Source of the DNA: an uncultured Christensenella sp.
GTDB taxonomy: Bacteria > Bacillota > Clostridia > Christensenellales > Borkfalkiaceae
Assembly: GCA_910586365.1 (NCBI GenBank)
Contig: CAJUGP010000018.1
Coordinates: 1-41,561 of the forward strand
DNA length: 41,561 nucleotides
Reading direction: 5' to 3'
Below, piece after piece: positions 6,316-14,924 of the stretch. Within the stretch, counting starts at the first letter, position 1. Every line of letters begins with the position of its first letter. The notes below the pieces were generated by a model. It worked only from the letters and a program-made list of their open reading frames with translations, did not search any database and was not told the origin of the DNA. The translations under genes and the position numbers were made by a program.

Positions 6316-7143
6316 ATGGCAGTTAAGAGATATAAACCGACTTCTCCCGCGCGCCGTCTGATGACGGTTCCCGTTTACGGGGAGATCTCCAAGAACAAAC
6401 CCGAGCGTTCGCTTTTGGAAGATCAGCGCAAATCGGGCGGCAGAAACAACACAGGTAAAATTACCGTACGCCATATCGGCGGCGGCAACCGCCGCAAGTA
6501 TCGCGTGATCGACTTCAAGCGCAATAAAGACGGCATTCCCGCAAAAGTAAAGAACATTCAGTACGATCCCAACCGCAGCGCCAACATCGCGCTCCTCGTA
6601 TATGCGGACGGCGAAAAGAGATATATCTTGGCTCCCGTCGGGCTGAACGTGGGCGACACGGTGCAAAGCGGCGCGGGCGCCGACATCAAGGTCGGAAACG
6701 CGCTCCTGCTTTCGGATATCCCCGTCGGTACGATGGTGCATAATATCGAAATGCAGCCCGGCCGCGGCGGTCAGATCGCAAGAGCGGCGGGCATCACCGC
6801 TCAGATCATGGCGCGCGAAGGCAAATATGCCACGATCAAAATGCCCTCGGGCGAAATGAGACTCATCCCCGTCGGCTGCAAAGCGACGATCGGACAAGTC
6901 GGCAACGTCGAGCATGAGATCATCCGCATCGGCAAAGCGGGCAAAACGAGACACCTCGGCACCCGTCCCACCGTACGCGGTTCGGTCATGAACCCCAACG
7001 ACCACCCTCACGGGGGCGGCGAAGGCAAGTCTCCGGTGGGCCATGCAGGGCCGATGACGCCTTGGGGCAAGCCGGCACTCGGTTACAAGACGCGCAAAAA
7101 GAAGAATCCCACGAGCGCGTTCATTCTCAAGAGAATCAATTAA
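6316..7143 (+). CDS. rplB: 50S ribosomal protein L2
   Basis: 275 residues, near the usual 276. MAVKRYKPTSPARR at the start, GGGNRRKYRVIDFKR, and the C-terminal GVVMNPxDHPHGGGEG-type motif (here GSVMNPNDHPHGGGEGK) with the peptidyl-transferase-proximal histidine. L2 is needed for subunit association and peptidyl transfer. GGAGG precedes the ATG. Confidence 0.98.
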   Translation: MAVKRYKPTSPARRLMTVPVYGEISKNKPERSLLEDQRKSGGRNNTGKITVRHIGGGNRRKYRVIDFKRNKDGIPAKVKNIQYDPNRSANIALLVYADGEKRYILAPVGLNVGDTVQSGAGADIKVGNALLLSDIPVGTMVHNIEMQPGRGGQIARAAGITAQIMAREGKYATIKMPSGEMRLIPVGCKATIGQVGNVEHEIIRIGKAGKTRHLGTRPTVRGSVMNPNDHPHGGGEGKSPVGHAGPMTPWGKPALGYKTRKKKNPTSAFILKRIN

Positions 7144-7155
7144 GGAGGGAGAACA

Positions 7156-7428
7156 ATGTCGAGAAGCGTAAAGAAAGGACCTTACGTCGAAGCCAAGCTC
7201 TTACAGAGAATCGAGGCGATGAACGAGGTCAACGAGAAGAAGGTACTCAAAACCTGGTCGAGAGCGTCGACGATATTCCCTCAGATGGTCGGACATACGA
7301 TCGCCGTATACGACGGCAGAAAGCACGTGCCCGTTTATATCACGGAAGATATGGTCGGTTGCAAGCTCGGTGAATTTGCTCCCACGAGAACGTTCAAAGG
7401 GCATACGGCAAAATCGGCGGGTAAGTAA
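7156..7428 (+). CDS. rpsS: 30S ribosomal protein S19
   Basis: 90 residues. MSRSVKKGPYVEAKLLQRI, TIFPQMVGHTIAVYDGRKHVPVYI and LGEFAPTRTFKGH are signature S19 blocks. S19 is in the 30S head next to S13. AAGGAGGGAG precedes the start; rplV follows after 10 bases. Confidence 0.98.
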   Translation: MSRSVKKGPYVEAKLLQRIEAMNEVNEKKVLKTWSRASTIFPQMVGHTIAVYDGRKHVPVYITEDMVGCKLGEFAPTRTFKGHTAKSAGK

Positions 7429-7438
7429 GGAGGAGATT

Positions 7439-7840
7439 ATGGCAGGCAATATGAAGAAAAAGGCGGAAAGGGTAGCCGAAAGACGCGAAAAACGCCCTTA
7501 CGCCGTCGCAAAATATATCAGGATTTCCCCTTATAAGGTTCGCACGGTGCTCGCGCTTATCCGCGGCCGCGACGTGCGCGAAGCGGAGGCGATCCTCGAT
7601 AACTGCGTCAACGGCGGCGCCGCTCCCACCAAAAAGGTGCTCATGAGCGCGGTTGCGAACGCAGAACACAACCTCGGTATGGACAGAGGCGATCTTTACG
7701 TCGCCGAATGCTATGCGAACGGCGGCGCGTCGCTCAAAAGAATGCAGCCCGTCAGCAAGGGAAGAGGTCACGCCATTCTGAAAAGAACGAGCCACATCAC
7801 GGTTATTTTGGACGTGAAGAAAGCGGAGGGAGAGATTTAA
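7439..7840 (+). CDS. rplV: 50S ribosomal protein L22
   Basis: 133 residues. A basic N-terminal extension of about 20 residues (MAGNMKKKAERVAERREKRP) precedes the usual start AVAKYIRISPYKVRTVLALIRG. The beta-hairpin loop with the GGASLKRMQPVSKGRGHAI block reaches into the exit tunnel. The start at 7439 follows AAGGAGGAG; an upstream in-frame start would overlap rpsS. L22 usually has about 110 residues, so the extension is lineage-specific. Confidence 0.96.
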   Translation: MAGNMKKKAERVAERREKRPYAVAKYIRISPYKVRTVLALIRGRDVREAEAILDNCVNGGAAPTKKVLMSAVANAEHNLGMDRGDLYVAECYANGGASLKRMQPVSKGRGHAILKRTSHITVILDVKKAEGEI

Positions 7841-7841
7841 C

Positions 7842-8504
7842 ATGGGACAGAAAGTAAACCCGCACGGATTGAGAGTAGGCGTTATCAAACCCTGGGATAC
7901 GCAGTGGTATGCCGATAAAAAGGATTTTGCGGCGTATCTCAAAGAGGACAACGATATCCGTGTCTTCCTCAAAAAGAAGTATTATGCGGCGGCGGTTTCC
8001 AAAATTCTGATCGAACGCGCCGCGGGCAAAGTGGTCGTTACCATTCACACGGGCCGTCCCGGCGTGCTCATCGGAAAAGCGGGCGCGGAAATCGAGGTTA
8101 TCAAGAAAGACCTTTCCAAGCTCACCAAGAACAAGCAGATCATCGTCAACGTGACCGAAGTAAGAAAGGTCGACGCGGACGCGCAGCTCGTGGCGGAAAG
8201 CGTCGCGGCGCAGCTTGAAAAGCGTGTTTCGTTCCGCCGTGCGGTGAAACAGGCGTTGGGCAGAACGATGCGTGCAGGCGTCAAGGGCGTGAAATTGCAG
8301 GTGAGCGGCCGTCTTGACGGACGCGAAATCGCAGGCTGCGAACACTATCACGAGGGCAGCATTCCCCTTCAAACGCTTCGCGCGGATATCGAATACGGCA
8401 TCGCGGAAGCGCACACGACGTTCGGCATGATCGGCGTCAAGTGCTGGATCTATAAGGGCGAAGTCCTCGGTAAAACGGCGAAAAAGACGGAGGGAGGCAG
8501 ATAA
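7842..8504 (+). CDS. rpsC: 30S ribosomal protein S3
   Basis: 220 residues: MGQKVNPHGLRVG, then a KH domain with the GRPGVLIGKAG loop, then the C-terminal domain with SGRLDGREIAGCEHYHEGSIPLQTLRADIEYG. S3 forms part of the mRNA entry channel. It starts two bases after rplV ends and overlaps rplP by one base (TAATG). Confidence 0.98.
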   Translation: MGQKVNPHGLRVGVIKPWDTQWYADKKDFAAYLKEDNDIRVFLKKKYYAAAVSKILIERAAGKVVVTIHTGRPGVLIGKAGAEIEVIKKDLSKLTKNKQIIVNVTEVRKVDADAQLVAESVAAQLEKRVSFRRAVKQALGRTMRAGVKGVKLQVSGRLDGREIAGCEHYHEGSIPLQTLRADIEYGIAEAHTTFGMIGVKCWIYKGEVLGKTAKKTEGGR

Positions 8505-8953
8505 TGTTAATTCCCAAGAGAGTCAAAAGAAGAAAACAGCATCGCGGCTCGATGAAGGGCAGCGCGCAGAAGGGCAATGTCGTCGCTTACGGCGAATACG
8601 GTTTGGTTGCCGAAACGGCGGGCAGAATCAAGTCCAACCAGATTGAAGCCGCCCGTATCGCCATGACGCGTTTCATCAAGCGCGGCGGTAAAGTATGGAT
8701 CGATATCTTCCCCCACAAGCCCATTACCCGTCACCCTGCGGAAGCCCGTATGGGTTCCGGTAAAGGCGGCGTGGAATACTGGGTTGCGATCGTGAAACCG
8801 GGCAGAGTCATGTTTGAAATGGCGGGCGTTTCCGAAGACGTGGCGCGCGAGGCTATGCGTCTTGCGGCGCACAAACTGCCCGTAAAATGTAAATTCGTAA
8901 AGAAAGAGACGGCGGAGCCCGTCAATACGGTTGAAGGCGGTGAAGGTGAATGA
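8504..8953 (+). CDS. rplP: 50S ribosomal protein L16
   Basis: 149 residues. MLIPKRVKRRKQHRGSMKG, WIDIFPHKPITRHPAEARMGSGKG and EAMRLAAHKLPVKCKFV identify L16, which sits near the A-site tRNA elbow. The C-terminus has a short acidic tail (EPVNTVEGGEGE) beyond the usual end. It overlaps rpmC by four bases. Confidence 0.97.
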   Translation: MLIPKRVKRRKQHRGSMKGSAQKGNVVAYGEYGLVAETAGRIKSNQIEAARIAMTRFIKRGGKVWIDIFPHKPITRHPAEARMGSGKGGVEYWVAIVKPGRVMFEMAGVSEDVAREAMRLAAHKLPVKCKFVKKETAEPVNTVEGGEGE

Positions 8954-9138
8954 AAAACGAGTTTCATAATCTGACCGACGTCGAATTGCAGGAAAAACTG
9001 AAGAGTCTGAAAGGCGAGCTTTTCAACCTTCGTTTCCGTCACGCGTCGGGGCAACTTGAGAATCCCCTGTCAATCAGGACTTGCAAGCGCGATATCGCGC
9101 GGGTGAACACGGAAATCCGTGCCCGTCAGGCAAAGTAG
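8950..9138 (+). CDS. rpmC: 50S ribosomal protein L29
   Basis: 62 residues, two helices: DVELQEKLKSLKGELFNLRFRHASGQLENP and IRTCKRDIARVNTEIRARQ. It binds beside L23 at the tunnel exit. The ATGA overlap with rplP indicates coupled translation, with the GGTGAAGGTGA end of rplP as ribosome binding site. Confidence 0.96.
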   Translation: MKNEFHNLTDVELQEKLKSLKGELFNLRFRHASGQLENPLSIRTCKRDIARVNTEIRARQAK

Positions 9139-9148
9139 GAGGGTGACA

Positions 9149-9403
9149 ATGGAAAGAAATCTGAGAAAAGAACGCGTCGGGATCGTGGTGTCCGACAAAA
9201 TGGATAAAACGGTCGTCGTCGCTGTTACCGATAAGCAGAAGCACCCCGTTTACAAAAAGACGATTACGAGAACGCGCCGTTTCAAGGCGCACGACGAAGA
9301 AAACGAATGCGCCGTCGGCGATAAGGTTCGCATCGTCGAGACGAGAAAGCTCTCGAAGGATAAGAACTGGAGAGTCGCCGAAATCGTCGAGAAGGCGAAG
9401 TAA
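9149..9403 (+). CDS. rpsQ: 30S ribosomal protein S17
   Basis: 84 residues beginning MERNLRKERVGIVVSDKMDKTVVVAV, with KHPVYKKTITRTRRFKAHDE and an OB-fold end IVETRKLSKDKNWRV. The ATG at 9149 has GGAGGG upstream; the longer in-frame extension overlaps rpmC and is rejected. S17 is a primary 16S-binding protein. Confidence 0.97.
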   Translation: MERNLRKERVGIVVSDKMDKTVVVAVTDKQKHPVYKKTITRTRRFKAHDEENECAVGDKVRIVETRKLSKDKNWRVAEIVEKAK

Positions 9404-9417
9404 GGGAGGAACAGGAT

Positions 9418-9786
9418 ATGATACAGCCTCAAACAAGACTTAAAGTAGCCGATAACTCCGGTGCGAAAGAAATCATGTGTATCCGCGTGCTCGGCGGTTC
9501 GTTCCGCAAGAGCGGCAACATCGGCGACGTCATCGTGGCGTCCGTGAAAACGGCGACCCCCGGCGGAGCGGTGAAGAAAGGCGACGTCGTCAAAGCCGTC
9601 ATCGTGAGAAGCTCCAAGGGTATCCGCCGTCCCGACGGCACGTATATCCGTTTCGACGATAACGCAGCCGTGATTATCGACAGCCAGAAACAACCGAAAG
9701 GAACGCGTATTTTCGGGCCGATCGCAAGAGAGCTGAGAGAGAAGGATTATATGAGAATCATCTCGCTTGCTCCCGAGGTTCTGTAA
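9418..9786 (+). CDS. rplN: 50S ribosomal protein L14
   Basis: 122 residues, exactly the standard length: MIQPQTRLKVADNSGAKEIMCIRVLGG and FDDNAAVIIDSQKQPKGTRIFGPIARELR. L14 lies at the subunit interface and is the binding site of RsfS and several translation GTPases. GGGAGGA precedes the ATG. Confidence 0.98.
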   Translation: MIQPQTRLKVADNSGAKEIMCIRVLGGSFRKSGNIGDVIVASVKTATPGGAVKKGDVVKAVIVRSSKGIRRPDGTYIRFDDNAAVIIDSQKQPKGTRIFGPIARELREKDYMRIISLAPEVL

Positions 9787-9795
9787 GGAGGACGC

Positions 9796-10224
9796 ATGAA
9801 CGTTAAAGTAAACGACACCGTGCTCGTGATCACGGGCAAATATAAAGGCAAACAAGGCAAAGTGCTCGCCGCTTATCCCAAGAACAACCGCGTGATTGTC
9901 GAGGGCGTGAACATCGTGCATAAGCACGAGAAAGCGAGAAAGGCGAACGAAACAAGCCGTATCGTCACCGAAGAAGCGCCCATCGACGTCAGCAACGTCG
10001 AAGTGGTGTGCGATAAGTGCGGTAAGGCGACGCGCGTAGCTCATTCGCTCGCCGACGGCAAAAAAGTGCGCATCTGCAAAAAATGCGGCGCAACGCTCGA
10101 CAAGGCGTACGTCAAAAAGAGCAAGGCGAAGGAAGTCGAAGAGACCGAAGCGCCCAAGAAGCGCACGAGAAAGCGTACCAAGAAGACGGAAGGCGAAACT
10201 CCCGTTGAAGAAACGCAGGAATAA
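9796..10224 (+). CDS. rplX: 50S ribosomal protein L24, with long charged C-terminal tail
   Basis: 142 residues against a usual 100-105. Residues 1-105 are ordinary L24: KOW motif VLVITGKYKGKQGKVL, and a C-terminal CDKCGKATR...CKKCGATL zinc ribbon. The last 35 or so residues are a low-complexity tail rich in K, R, E and T (for example KKRTRKRTKKTEGETPVEE). The tail is in frame and followed by a normal ribosome binding site for rplE, so it is not an obvious assembly error. Confidence 0.96.
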   Translation: MNVKVNDTVLVITGKYKGKQGKVLAAYPKNNRVIVEGVNIVHKHEKARKANETSRIVTEEAPIDVSNVEVVCDKCGKATRVAHSLADGKKVRICKKCGATLDKAYVKKSKAKEVEETEAPKKRTRKRTKKTEGETPVEETQE

Positions 10225-10242
10225 TCGGGCGGAGGAGTAAAA

Positions 10243-10839
10243 ATGGCAGTGAAAAAGACCGCTGCGAAAGCGGAAGAAACCAAAACCTCGACCGTTGGCA
10301 AGAGCAGAGTGAAGGTGCAGTACGAAACCGAAGTCGTGCCTTACCTCATGAAAAAGTTCGGCTATAAATCGGTGATGCAGGTTCCTAAAATCGTTAAAAT
10401 CGTCATCAATACCGGTCTCGGCGACATTAAGGACAATCAGAAGTCCATGCAGATCACCGAGGGCGAGCTGAAACTCATTACGGGTCAAAAGCCCATTTAC
10501 CGCAAGGCGACCAAATCGGTAGCAAACTTCAAGCTGAGAGAAGGCATGAACATCGGCTTGAAAGTGACGCTCCGCGGCAAAAGAATGTACGATTTCTACG
10601 ACAAACTCGTCTCCATCGCGCTTCCCCGCGTACGCGATTTCCGCGGCGTTTCCGATAAGGCGTTCGACGGCAGGGGCAATTACGCGTTAGGCTTGAAAGA
10701 GCAGTTGATCTTCCCCGAAATCACGTACGATCAGGTCGAGAAGATCCGCGGTATGGACGTTTGCATCGTCACGACGGCGCAGACCGACGAAGAGGCAAGA
10801 GAGCTTTTGAGAGCGCTCGGCATGCCCTTCAAGAAGTAA
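10243..10839 (+). CDS. rplE: 50S ribosomal protein L5, with N-terminal extension
   Basis: 198 residues against a usual 179-180. About 20 extra residues (MAVKKTAAKAEETKTSTVGK) precede the normal start RVKVQYETEVVPYLMKKFGYKSVMQVPKI. Core motifs LITGQKPIYRKATKSVANFKLREGMNIG and FRGVSDKAFDGRGNYALGLKEQ are intact. L5 binds 5S rRNA and contacts P-site tRNA. The start is supported by CGGAGGAG. Confidence 0.96.
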   Translation: MAVKKTAAKAEETKTSTVGKSRVKVQYETEVVPYLMKKFGYKSVMQVPKIVKIVINTGLGDIKDNQKSMQITEGELKLITGQKPIYRKATKSVANFKLREGMNIGLKVTLRGKRMYDFYDKLVSIALPRVRDFRGVSDKAFDGRGNYALGLKEQLIFPEITYDQVEKIRGMDVCIVTTAQTDEEARELLRALGMPFKK

Positions 10840-10850
10840 GGAGAGACGAA

Positions 10851-11036
10851 ATGGCTAAGAAGTCAATGATTAACAAACAGCAAAAGACGCCGAAATTTTC
10901 GACGCGCGCCTACACCCGCTGCTCCATCTGCGGGCGTCCGCACGCCGTGCTCAGAAAGTACGGTATCTGCCGTATCTGTTTCAGAAACCTTGCGTATAAA
11001 GGACAGATCCCCGGCGTCAGAAAATCGAGCTGGTAA
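10851..11036 (+). CDS. rpsN: 30S ribosomal protein S14, zinc-ribbon (type Z)
   Basis: 61 residues, the short zinc-binding form, with C24, C27, C40 and C43 in CSICGRPHAVLRKYGICRICF and the end GQIPGVRKSSW. The ATG at 10851 follows AAGGAGAG; the upstream extension overlaps rplE. Short S14 with intact cysteines is the housekeeping form in most Bacillota. Confidence 0.97.
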   Translation: MAKKSMINKQQKTPKFSTRAYTRCSICGRPHAVLRKYGICRICFRNLAYKGQIPGVRKSSW

Positions 11037-11046
11037 GGAGTAGAAG

Positions 11047-11436
11047 ATGACAGATCCCATTGCAGATATGCTCACAAGAATCAGAAACGCAATTACCGTG
11101 AGGAAGGAAGAGGTCGAGATCCCCGCTTCGGCGATGAAACGGGCGATCGCGCAGATCCTGCTTGACGAAGGTTTCGTAAAAGAGGTAAAAGAGGAAGGCG
11201 AGGGCTACCTTGCCAAAATCGTCCTTACGTTGAAATACGTCGACGGTAAGTCGGTTATCAACGGTTTGAAACGCGTTTCCAAACCCGGTTTGCGCACGTA
11301 CAGCGGCGCAGCCAATATGCCGAGGGTGCTCGGCGGATTCGGTACCGCTATCGTTTCCACCAACAAAGGCATCATGACGGATAAACACGCCAAGGCGCAG
11401 AACGTCGGCGGCGAAGTACTTTGTTTCGTTTGGTAA
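11047..11436 (+). CDS. rpsH: 30S ribosomal protein S8
   Basis: 129 residues: MTDPIADMLTRIRNA at the start, GLRTYSGAANMPRVLGGFGTAIVSTNKG and the C-terminal GGEVLCFVW. S8 organises the central domain of 16S rRNA and in E. coli represses the spc operon. AAGGAG overlaps the rpsN stop region. Confidence 0.98.
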   Translation: MTDPIADMLTRIRNAITVRKEEVEIPASAMKRAIAQILLDEGFVKEVKEEGEGYLAKIVLTLKYVDGKSVINGLKRVSKPGLRTYSGAANMPRVLGGFGTAIVSTNKGIMTDKHAKAQNVGGEVLCFVW

Positions 11437-11446
11437 GGAGGGAATT

Positions 11447-11995
11447 ATGTCAAGAATCGGTAAAAAAACGATAGCGATTCCCGCAGGCGTCACCGTTGAG
11501 TTCAAAGACGGCGTCGTCACCGTAAAAGGGAGCAAAGGCACGCTCACGCGCGAGGTAAAAGGCGCGATCGACGTGAAAAACGAAGGCGGCGTGCTTTCCG
11601 TGATCGCGTTGAACGACGAAAAGGAAACCAACGCGCGCCACGGTCTTTACCGCGCGCTCATTCACGGCATGGTCGTCGGCGTATCGGAAGGCTACGTAAA
11701 ATCGCTCGAAGTAAAGGGCGTCGGCTGGAAGGTCGCAAAACAGGGCAATAAGCTCGTTCTCAACGTCGGGTTCTCGCATCCCGTTGAATTCAATCAGCCC
11801 GCGGGCATCACGCTCGAATGTCCCACGCCCACCGAGATCACCGTGTCGGGAATCGATAAGGTGCTTGTCGGACAGGTCGCGGCGGACCTTCGCGCCATCC
11901 GCGTGCCCGAACCCTACCACGGCTACGGTATCCGCTATAAGGGCGAGCATATCGAGCACAAGGAAGGCAAGACTTCGGGTAAAGGCAAGAAGTAA
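11447..11995 (+). CDS. rplF: 50S ribosomal protein L6
   Basis: 182 residues: MSRIGKKTIAIPAGVTVEF, then the duplicated L6 fold, with LEVKGVGWKV in the middle and the C-terminal RRPEPYHGYGIRYKGE-type motif (here RVPEPYHGYGIRYKGEHI). L6 sits near the factor-binding site. AAGGAGGG precedes the ATG. Confidence 0.98.
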   Translation: MSRIGKKTIAIPAGVTVEFKDGVVTVKGSKGTLTREVKGAIDVKNEGGVLSVIALNDEKETNARHGLYRALIHGMVVGVSEGYVKSLEVKGVGWKVAKQGNKLVLNVGFSHPVEFNQPAGITLECPTPTEITVSGIDKVLVGQVAADLRAIRVPEPYHGYGIRYKGEHIEHKEGKTSGKGKK

Positions 11996-12006
11996 GGAGG
12001 GGTAAC

Positions 12007-12375
12007 ATGATTAAGAAAGAAGATAAAAATCAACTCAGACAGCGCCGTCACGCCCGTGTACGCAAGAACGTATCGGGCACGGCTGAAACGCCCCGCCTCA
12101 ACGTATACAGAAGCCTGAATCATATCTACGTGCAAATCATCGACGACGTGAAGGGCGTAACGCTCGCATCGGCTTCGACGATGGAAAAGGGCGTCCGCGA
12201 ACAGGTTGCGGGAAAAACCAAGACGGAGGCGGCAAAGCTCGTCGGCGTCAAGGCAGGCGAACGCGCGAAAGAAAAGGGTATCGAAACGGTCGTGTTCGAC
12301 CGCGGCGGATATCTTTACACGGGACGCGTGAAGGCAGTGGCGGACGGCGCGCGCGAAGCCGGACTCAAATTCTAA
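12007..12375 (+). CDS. rplR: 50S ribosomal protein L18
   Basis: 122 residues: RQRRHARVRKNVSGTAETPRLNVYRSLNHIYVQIIDD and the C-terminal DRGGYLYTGRVKAVADGAREAGLKF. L18 delivers 5S rRNA together with L5. AAGGAGGGG precedes the start. Confidence 0.98.
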   Translation: MIKKEDKNQLRQRRHARVRKNVSGTAETPRLNVYRSLNHIYVQIIDDVKGVTLASASTMEKGVREQVAGKTKTEAAKLVGVKAGERAKEKGIETVVFDRGGYLYTGRVKAVADGAREAGLKF

Positions 12376-12387
12376 GGAGCAAAGGTT

Positions 12388-12906
12388 ATGGCAAGAGACA
12401 ACAGACCCCAGAGACGGCAGGAAGAGAACGACGGGCTTATCAAAAAGACGATTGAAATCAACCGCGTCAGCAAGACGGTAAAGGGCGGCAAGAACATGCG
12501 TTTCGCCGCGCTCGTCGTCGTCGGCGACGGCAACGGCAAGGTCGGTTACGGTCAGGGCAAATCCAAGGAAGTTCCCGAGGCGATCGAAAAAGCGACGCAA
12601 GCCGCCAAGAAAAATATGATTTCCGTTCCCATCGTGGAGAGCACCATTCCCCACGAAGTGCTGGGTAAATTCGGTAAGGGCGCAGTGCTTATGCTCCCCG
12701 CTGCCGCAGGTACGGGCGTTATCGCGGGCGGTCCCGTCCGCGCCGTCATGGAAGCCGCGGGCGTCAAGAATATCAGAACGAAATCGCACGGCACGCAGAA
12801 TCCCGGCAACTGCATCAAAGCGACGATCGAAGGGCTTTCGCAGCTCAGAACGGTGGAAGAAATCGCCGCGCTGCGCGGAAAGAGCGTCGAAGAAATCGTC
12901 GGTTAA
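12388..12906 (+). CDS. rpsE: 30S ribosomal protein S5
   Basis: 172 residues. The double-stranded RNA-binding-like N domain contains RVSKTVKGGKNMRFAALVVVGDGNGKVGYGQGK. The C domain has AAGTGVIAGGPVRAVMEAAGVKNI and KSHGTQNPGN. S5 affects decoding fidelity (ram and spectinomycin mutations map here). Confidence 0.98.
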   Translation: MARDNRPQRRQEENDGLIKKTIEINRVSKTVKGGKNMRFAALVVVGDGNGKVGYGQGKSKEVPEAIEKATQAAKKNMISVPIVESTIPHEVLGKFGKGAVLMLPAAAGTGVIAGGPVRAVMEAAGVKNIRTKSHGTQNPGNCIKATIEGLSQLRTVEEIAALRGKSVEEIVG

Positions 12907-12918
12907 GAGGAGGAGACT

Positions 12919-13092
12919 ATGATTAAGGTTACGCTTGTAAAAAGCACGATCGGGGAAGTGGAATCGGTGAAGGCGACGGTCGCCTCGCTCGGTCTTAAAA
13001 AGATCCGTTCGTCGAAAACTTTTGAAGATTCTCCCGCTCTGCAAGGGAAACTCAAAAAAGTCGCTCACCTTGTGAAGGCAGAGAACGTATAA
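12919..13092 (+). CDS. rpmD: 50S ribosomal protein L30
   Basis: 57 residues, the short bacterial L30. It begins MIKVTLVKSTIGEVESVKAT and continues with SLGLKKIRSSKTFEDSPALQGKLKKVAHLVKAE. The normal motif near residue 30 is usually RxxxTVxxxDTPxxRGM; here it is SSKTFEDSPALQGKL, a fairly divergent version, but size and position between rpsE and rplO leave little doubt. AGAGGAGGAG precedes the ATG. Confidence 0.93.
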   Translation: MIKVTLVKSTIGEVESVKATVASLGLKKIRSSKTFEDSPALQGKLKKVAHLVKAENV

Positions 13093-13102
13093 AGGAGCAA
13101 TC

Positions 13103-13552
13103 ATGAGAATCGATACTTTATCTCCCGCAGAGGGAGCAAGAACTTCCGCAAAGCGCCTCGGCCGCGGCATCGGGTCGGGCTTGGGCAAAACGAGCGGTAA
13201 GGGACATAAAGGACAGTGGGCGCGTTCGGGCGGCGGTGTCAGACCGGGCTTTGAAGGCGGTCAGATGCCCCTCGCGCGCAGAATTCCCAAACGCGGATTC
13301 AACAACAGATTTAAGAAGGTTTATCTCATCGTAAACCTTTCCGATCTTGCGAACGTACCCGAAGGAACGGTGGTCGATTACGGCTTTGTCGTTTCCAACG
13401 GTCTTGCCAAAATGGTGAAGAACAACGTCGGGCTCAAGGTTTTGGGCGACGGCGAACTCAAAGTCAAGCTCACCGTAAGAGCCGCGAAATATTCGCAGAG
13501 CGCGAAAGACGCGATCGAAAAAGCAGGCGGCACGGCGGAAACGATTGAATAA
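13103..13552 (+). CDS. rplO: 50S ribosomal protein L15
   Basis: 149 residues: LSPAEGARTSAKRLGRGIGSGLGKTSGKGHKGQ, RPGFEGGQMPLARRIPKRGF and the C-terminal AxKYSQSAKDAIEKAGG. A basic, largely extended N-terminus penetrates 23S rRNA. The spacing of 40 bases to secY is the widest of this segment. Confidence 0.97.
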   Translation: MRIDTLSPAEGARTSAKRLGRGIGSGLGKTSGKGHKGQWARSGGGVRPGFEGGQMPLARRIPKRGFNNRFKKVYLIVNLSDLANVPEGTVVDYGFVVSNGLAKMVKNNVGLKVLGDGELKVKLTVRAAKYSQSAKDAIEKAGGTAETIE

Positions 13553-13592
13553 ATCGACGCGCAGATCCGCGGGCGCAGGTAAGGAGTGAAAC

Positions 13593-14909
13593 ATGTTAGA
13601 AACATTGAAAAACGCCTTTCGGAATAAGGAGATCAGGAAGAAGATCTTAATGACCCTTCTTCTCCTTTTGATATTCCGTTTGGGCTGTTATATTCCCGTT
13701 CCGGGGCTTGCCCGTCAGCAGTTTGAAACGGCAATCAACGGAAACGATTTCCTTCAGCTGATGAGCGGCATTACGGGAAGCGCACTTGCAAACGGCACGC
13801 TGTTTGCGCTCGGTATCGGACCGTATATCAACGCTTCGATTATCGTCCAGCTGTTGACGGTGGGTATCCCCGCCCTCGAACGCCTTTCCAAACAGGGCGA
13901 AGAAGGAAGAAAAAGAATTTCCAACATTACGCGAATTATCACAATCATTCTTGCGATCGTTCAGTCGGTCGGCATTATCGTCCTGTTCGGAAACCAGCAG
14001 AACGCGATCCGCACGCCGCTTTTCGGTTCTAACCAAATCGGGGAAACGGGCGCGCTTTGGGTGGCGGGCATCTATATGACGATCGTCTATACGGCGGGTT
14101 CGTGCATCGTGATGTGGCTCGGCGAACGGATCACCGATTACGGCGTCGGCAACGGCATTTCGCTGATCATCTTCGTCGGTATTATTTCGACGGGCGGCAT
14201 GACCATTTTGCTCAAACTCATTGAATCGACGTCCGCGACGATCGGTAAAAACCTGCTCGAAATACTCGGGTTCGTCGTTATAGCGGTAGTCATGTTCTTC
14301 CTCATCGTATTCGTCGATTTGGCGGAACGCAAGATTCCCGTGCAATACGCGAAACAGGTGCGCGGCACCAAAATGTACGGCGGTCAATCGTCCGTCATTC
14401 CCATGAAGATAACGGGCAGCGGCGTTATGCCTTTGATTTTCGCCTTCGCAATCATCTCGTTCCCTTCCATGATCATGAGCCTTGTGCCTGCATGGGCAGA
14501 CGCACTCACTTGGTGGAACAGTGTATTCGGTTCGGGCACGTGGCCTTATGTTCTCGTACTTTCCGTTCTGATCTTCGTGTTTGCATTCTTCTATTCGCAG
14601 ATTCAGTTCAATCCCGAGGAAGTGAGCAAATCCATTCAGCAGAACGGCGGGTTCATTCAGGGTATCCGTCCCGGCAAGCCGACTGCGCTTTACTTGAAAA
14701 AGATCAACAACCGCATTACGTTGTTCGGCGCGATCTTCTTGACGCTTGTGGCGTTCATTCCGTCGTTTGTATTTAGTTTTGTTTCAGTTGATCTCATCAA
14801 TGTATTCTCCACGACGGGACTTCTCATCGTCGTATCGGTTGCGCTCGAATTCGATAAGCAGCTGCAATCGCAGATCATGATGAAGAACTACAAGGGCTTC
14901 TTAAAATAA
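13593..14909 (+). CDS. secY: Protein translocase subunit SecY
   Basis: 438 residues with ten predicted membrane helices. Landmarks are the N-terminal GCYIPVPG periplasmic/plug entry, LALGIGPYINASIIVQLL (helix 2 region), ERKIPVQYAKQ in cytoplasmic loop C4 and FNPEEVSKSIQQNGGFIQGIRPGKPT in loop C5, which contacts ribosome and SecA. SecY is the channel of the Sec translocon and receives SRP-targeted ribosomes. AAGGAG precedes the ATG. Confidence 0.98.
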   Translation: MLETLKNAFRNKEIRKKILMTLLLLLIFRLGCYIPVPGLARQQFETAINGNDFLQLMSGITGSALANGTLFALGIGPYINASIIVQLLTVGIPALERLSKQGEEGRKRISNITRIITIILAIVQSVGIIVLFGNQQNAIRTPLFGSNQIGETGALWVAGIYMTIVYTAGSCIVMWLGERITDYGVGNGISLIIFVGIISTGGMTILLKLIESTSATIGKNLLEILGFVVIAVVMFFLIVFVDLAERKIPVQYAKQVRGTKMYGGQSSVIPMKITGSGVMPLIFAFAIISFPSMIMSLVPAWADALTWWNSVFGSGTWPYVLVLSVLIFVFAFFYSQIQFNPEEVSKSIQQNGGFIQGIRPGKPTALYLKKINNRITLFGAIFLTLVAFIPSFVFSFVSVDLINVFSTTGLLIVVSVALEFDKQLQSQIMMKNYKGFLK

Positions 14910-14924
14910 TCGGAGGATACGGCA

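Noticed and set aside
9250..10488. 412-codon open frame on the minus strand across rplN-rplE
   Set aside because: It lies opposite conserved ribosomal genes, is rich in H, R, F and D as expected from reversed r-protein codons, and has no ribosome binding site. The same applies to 2335-3102, 11935-13188, 13647-14387 and 29719-30729 (minus).
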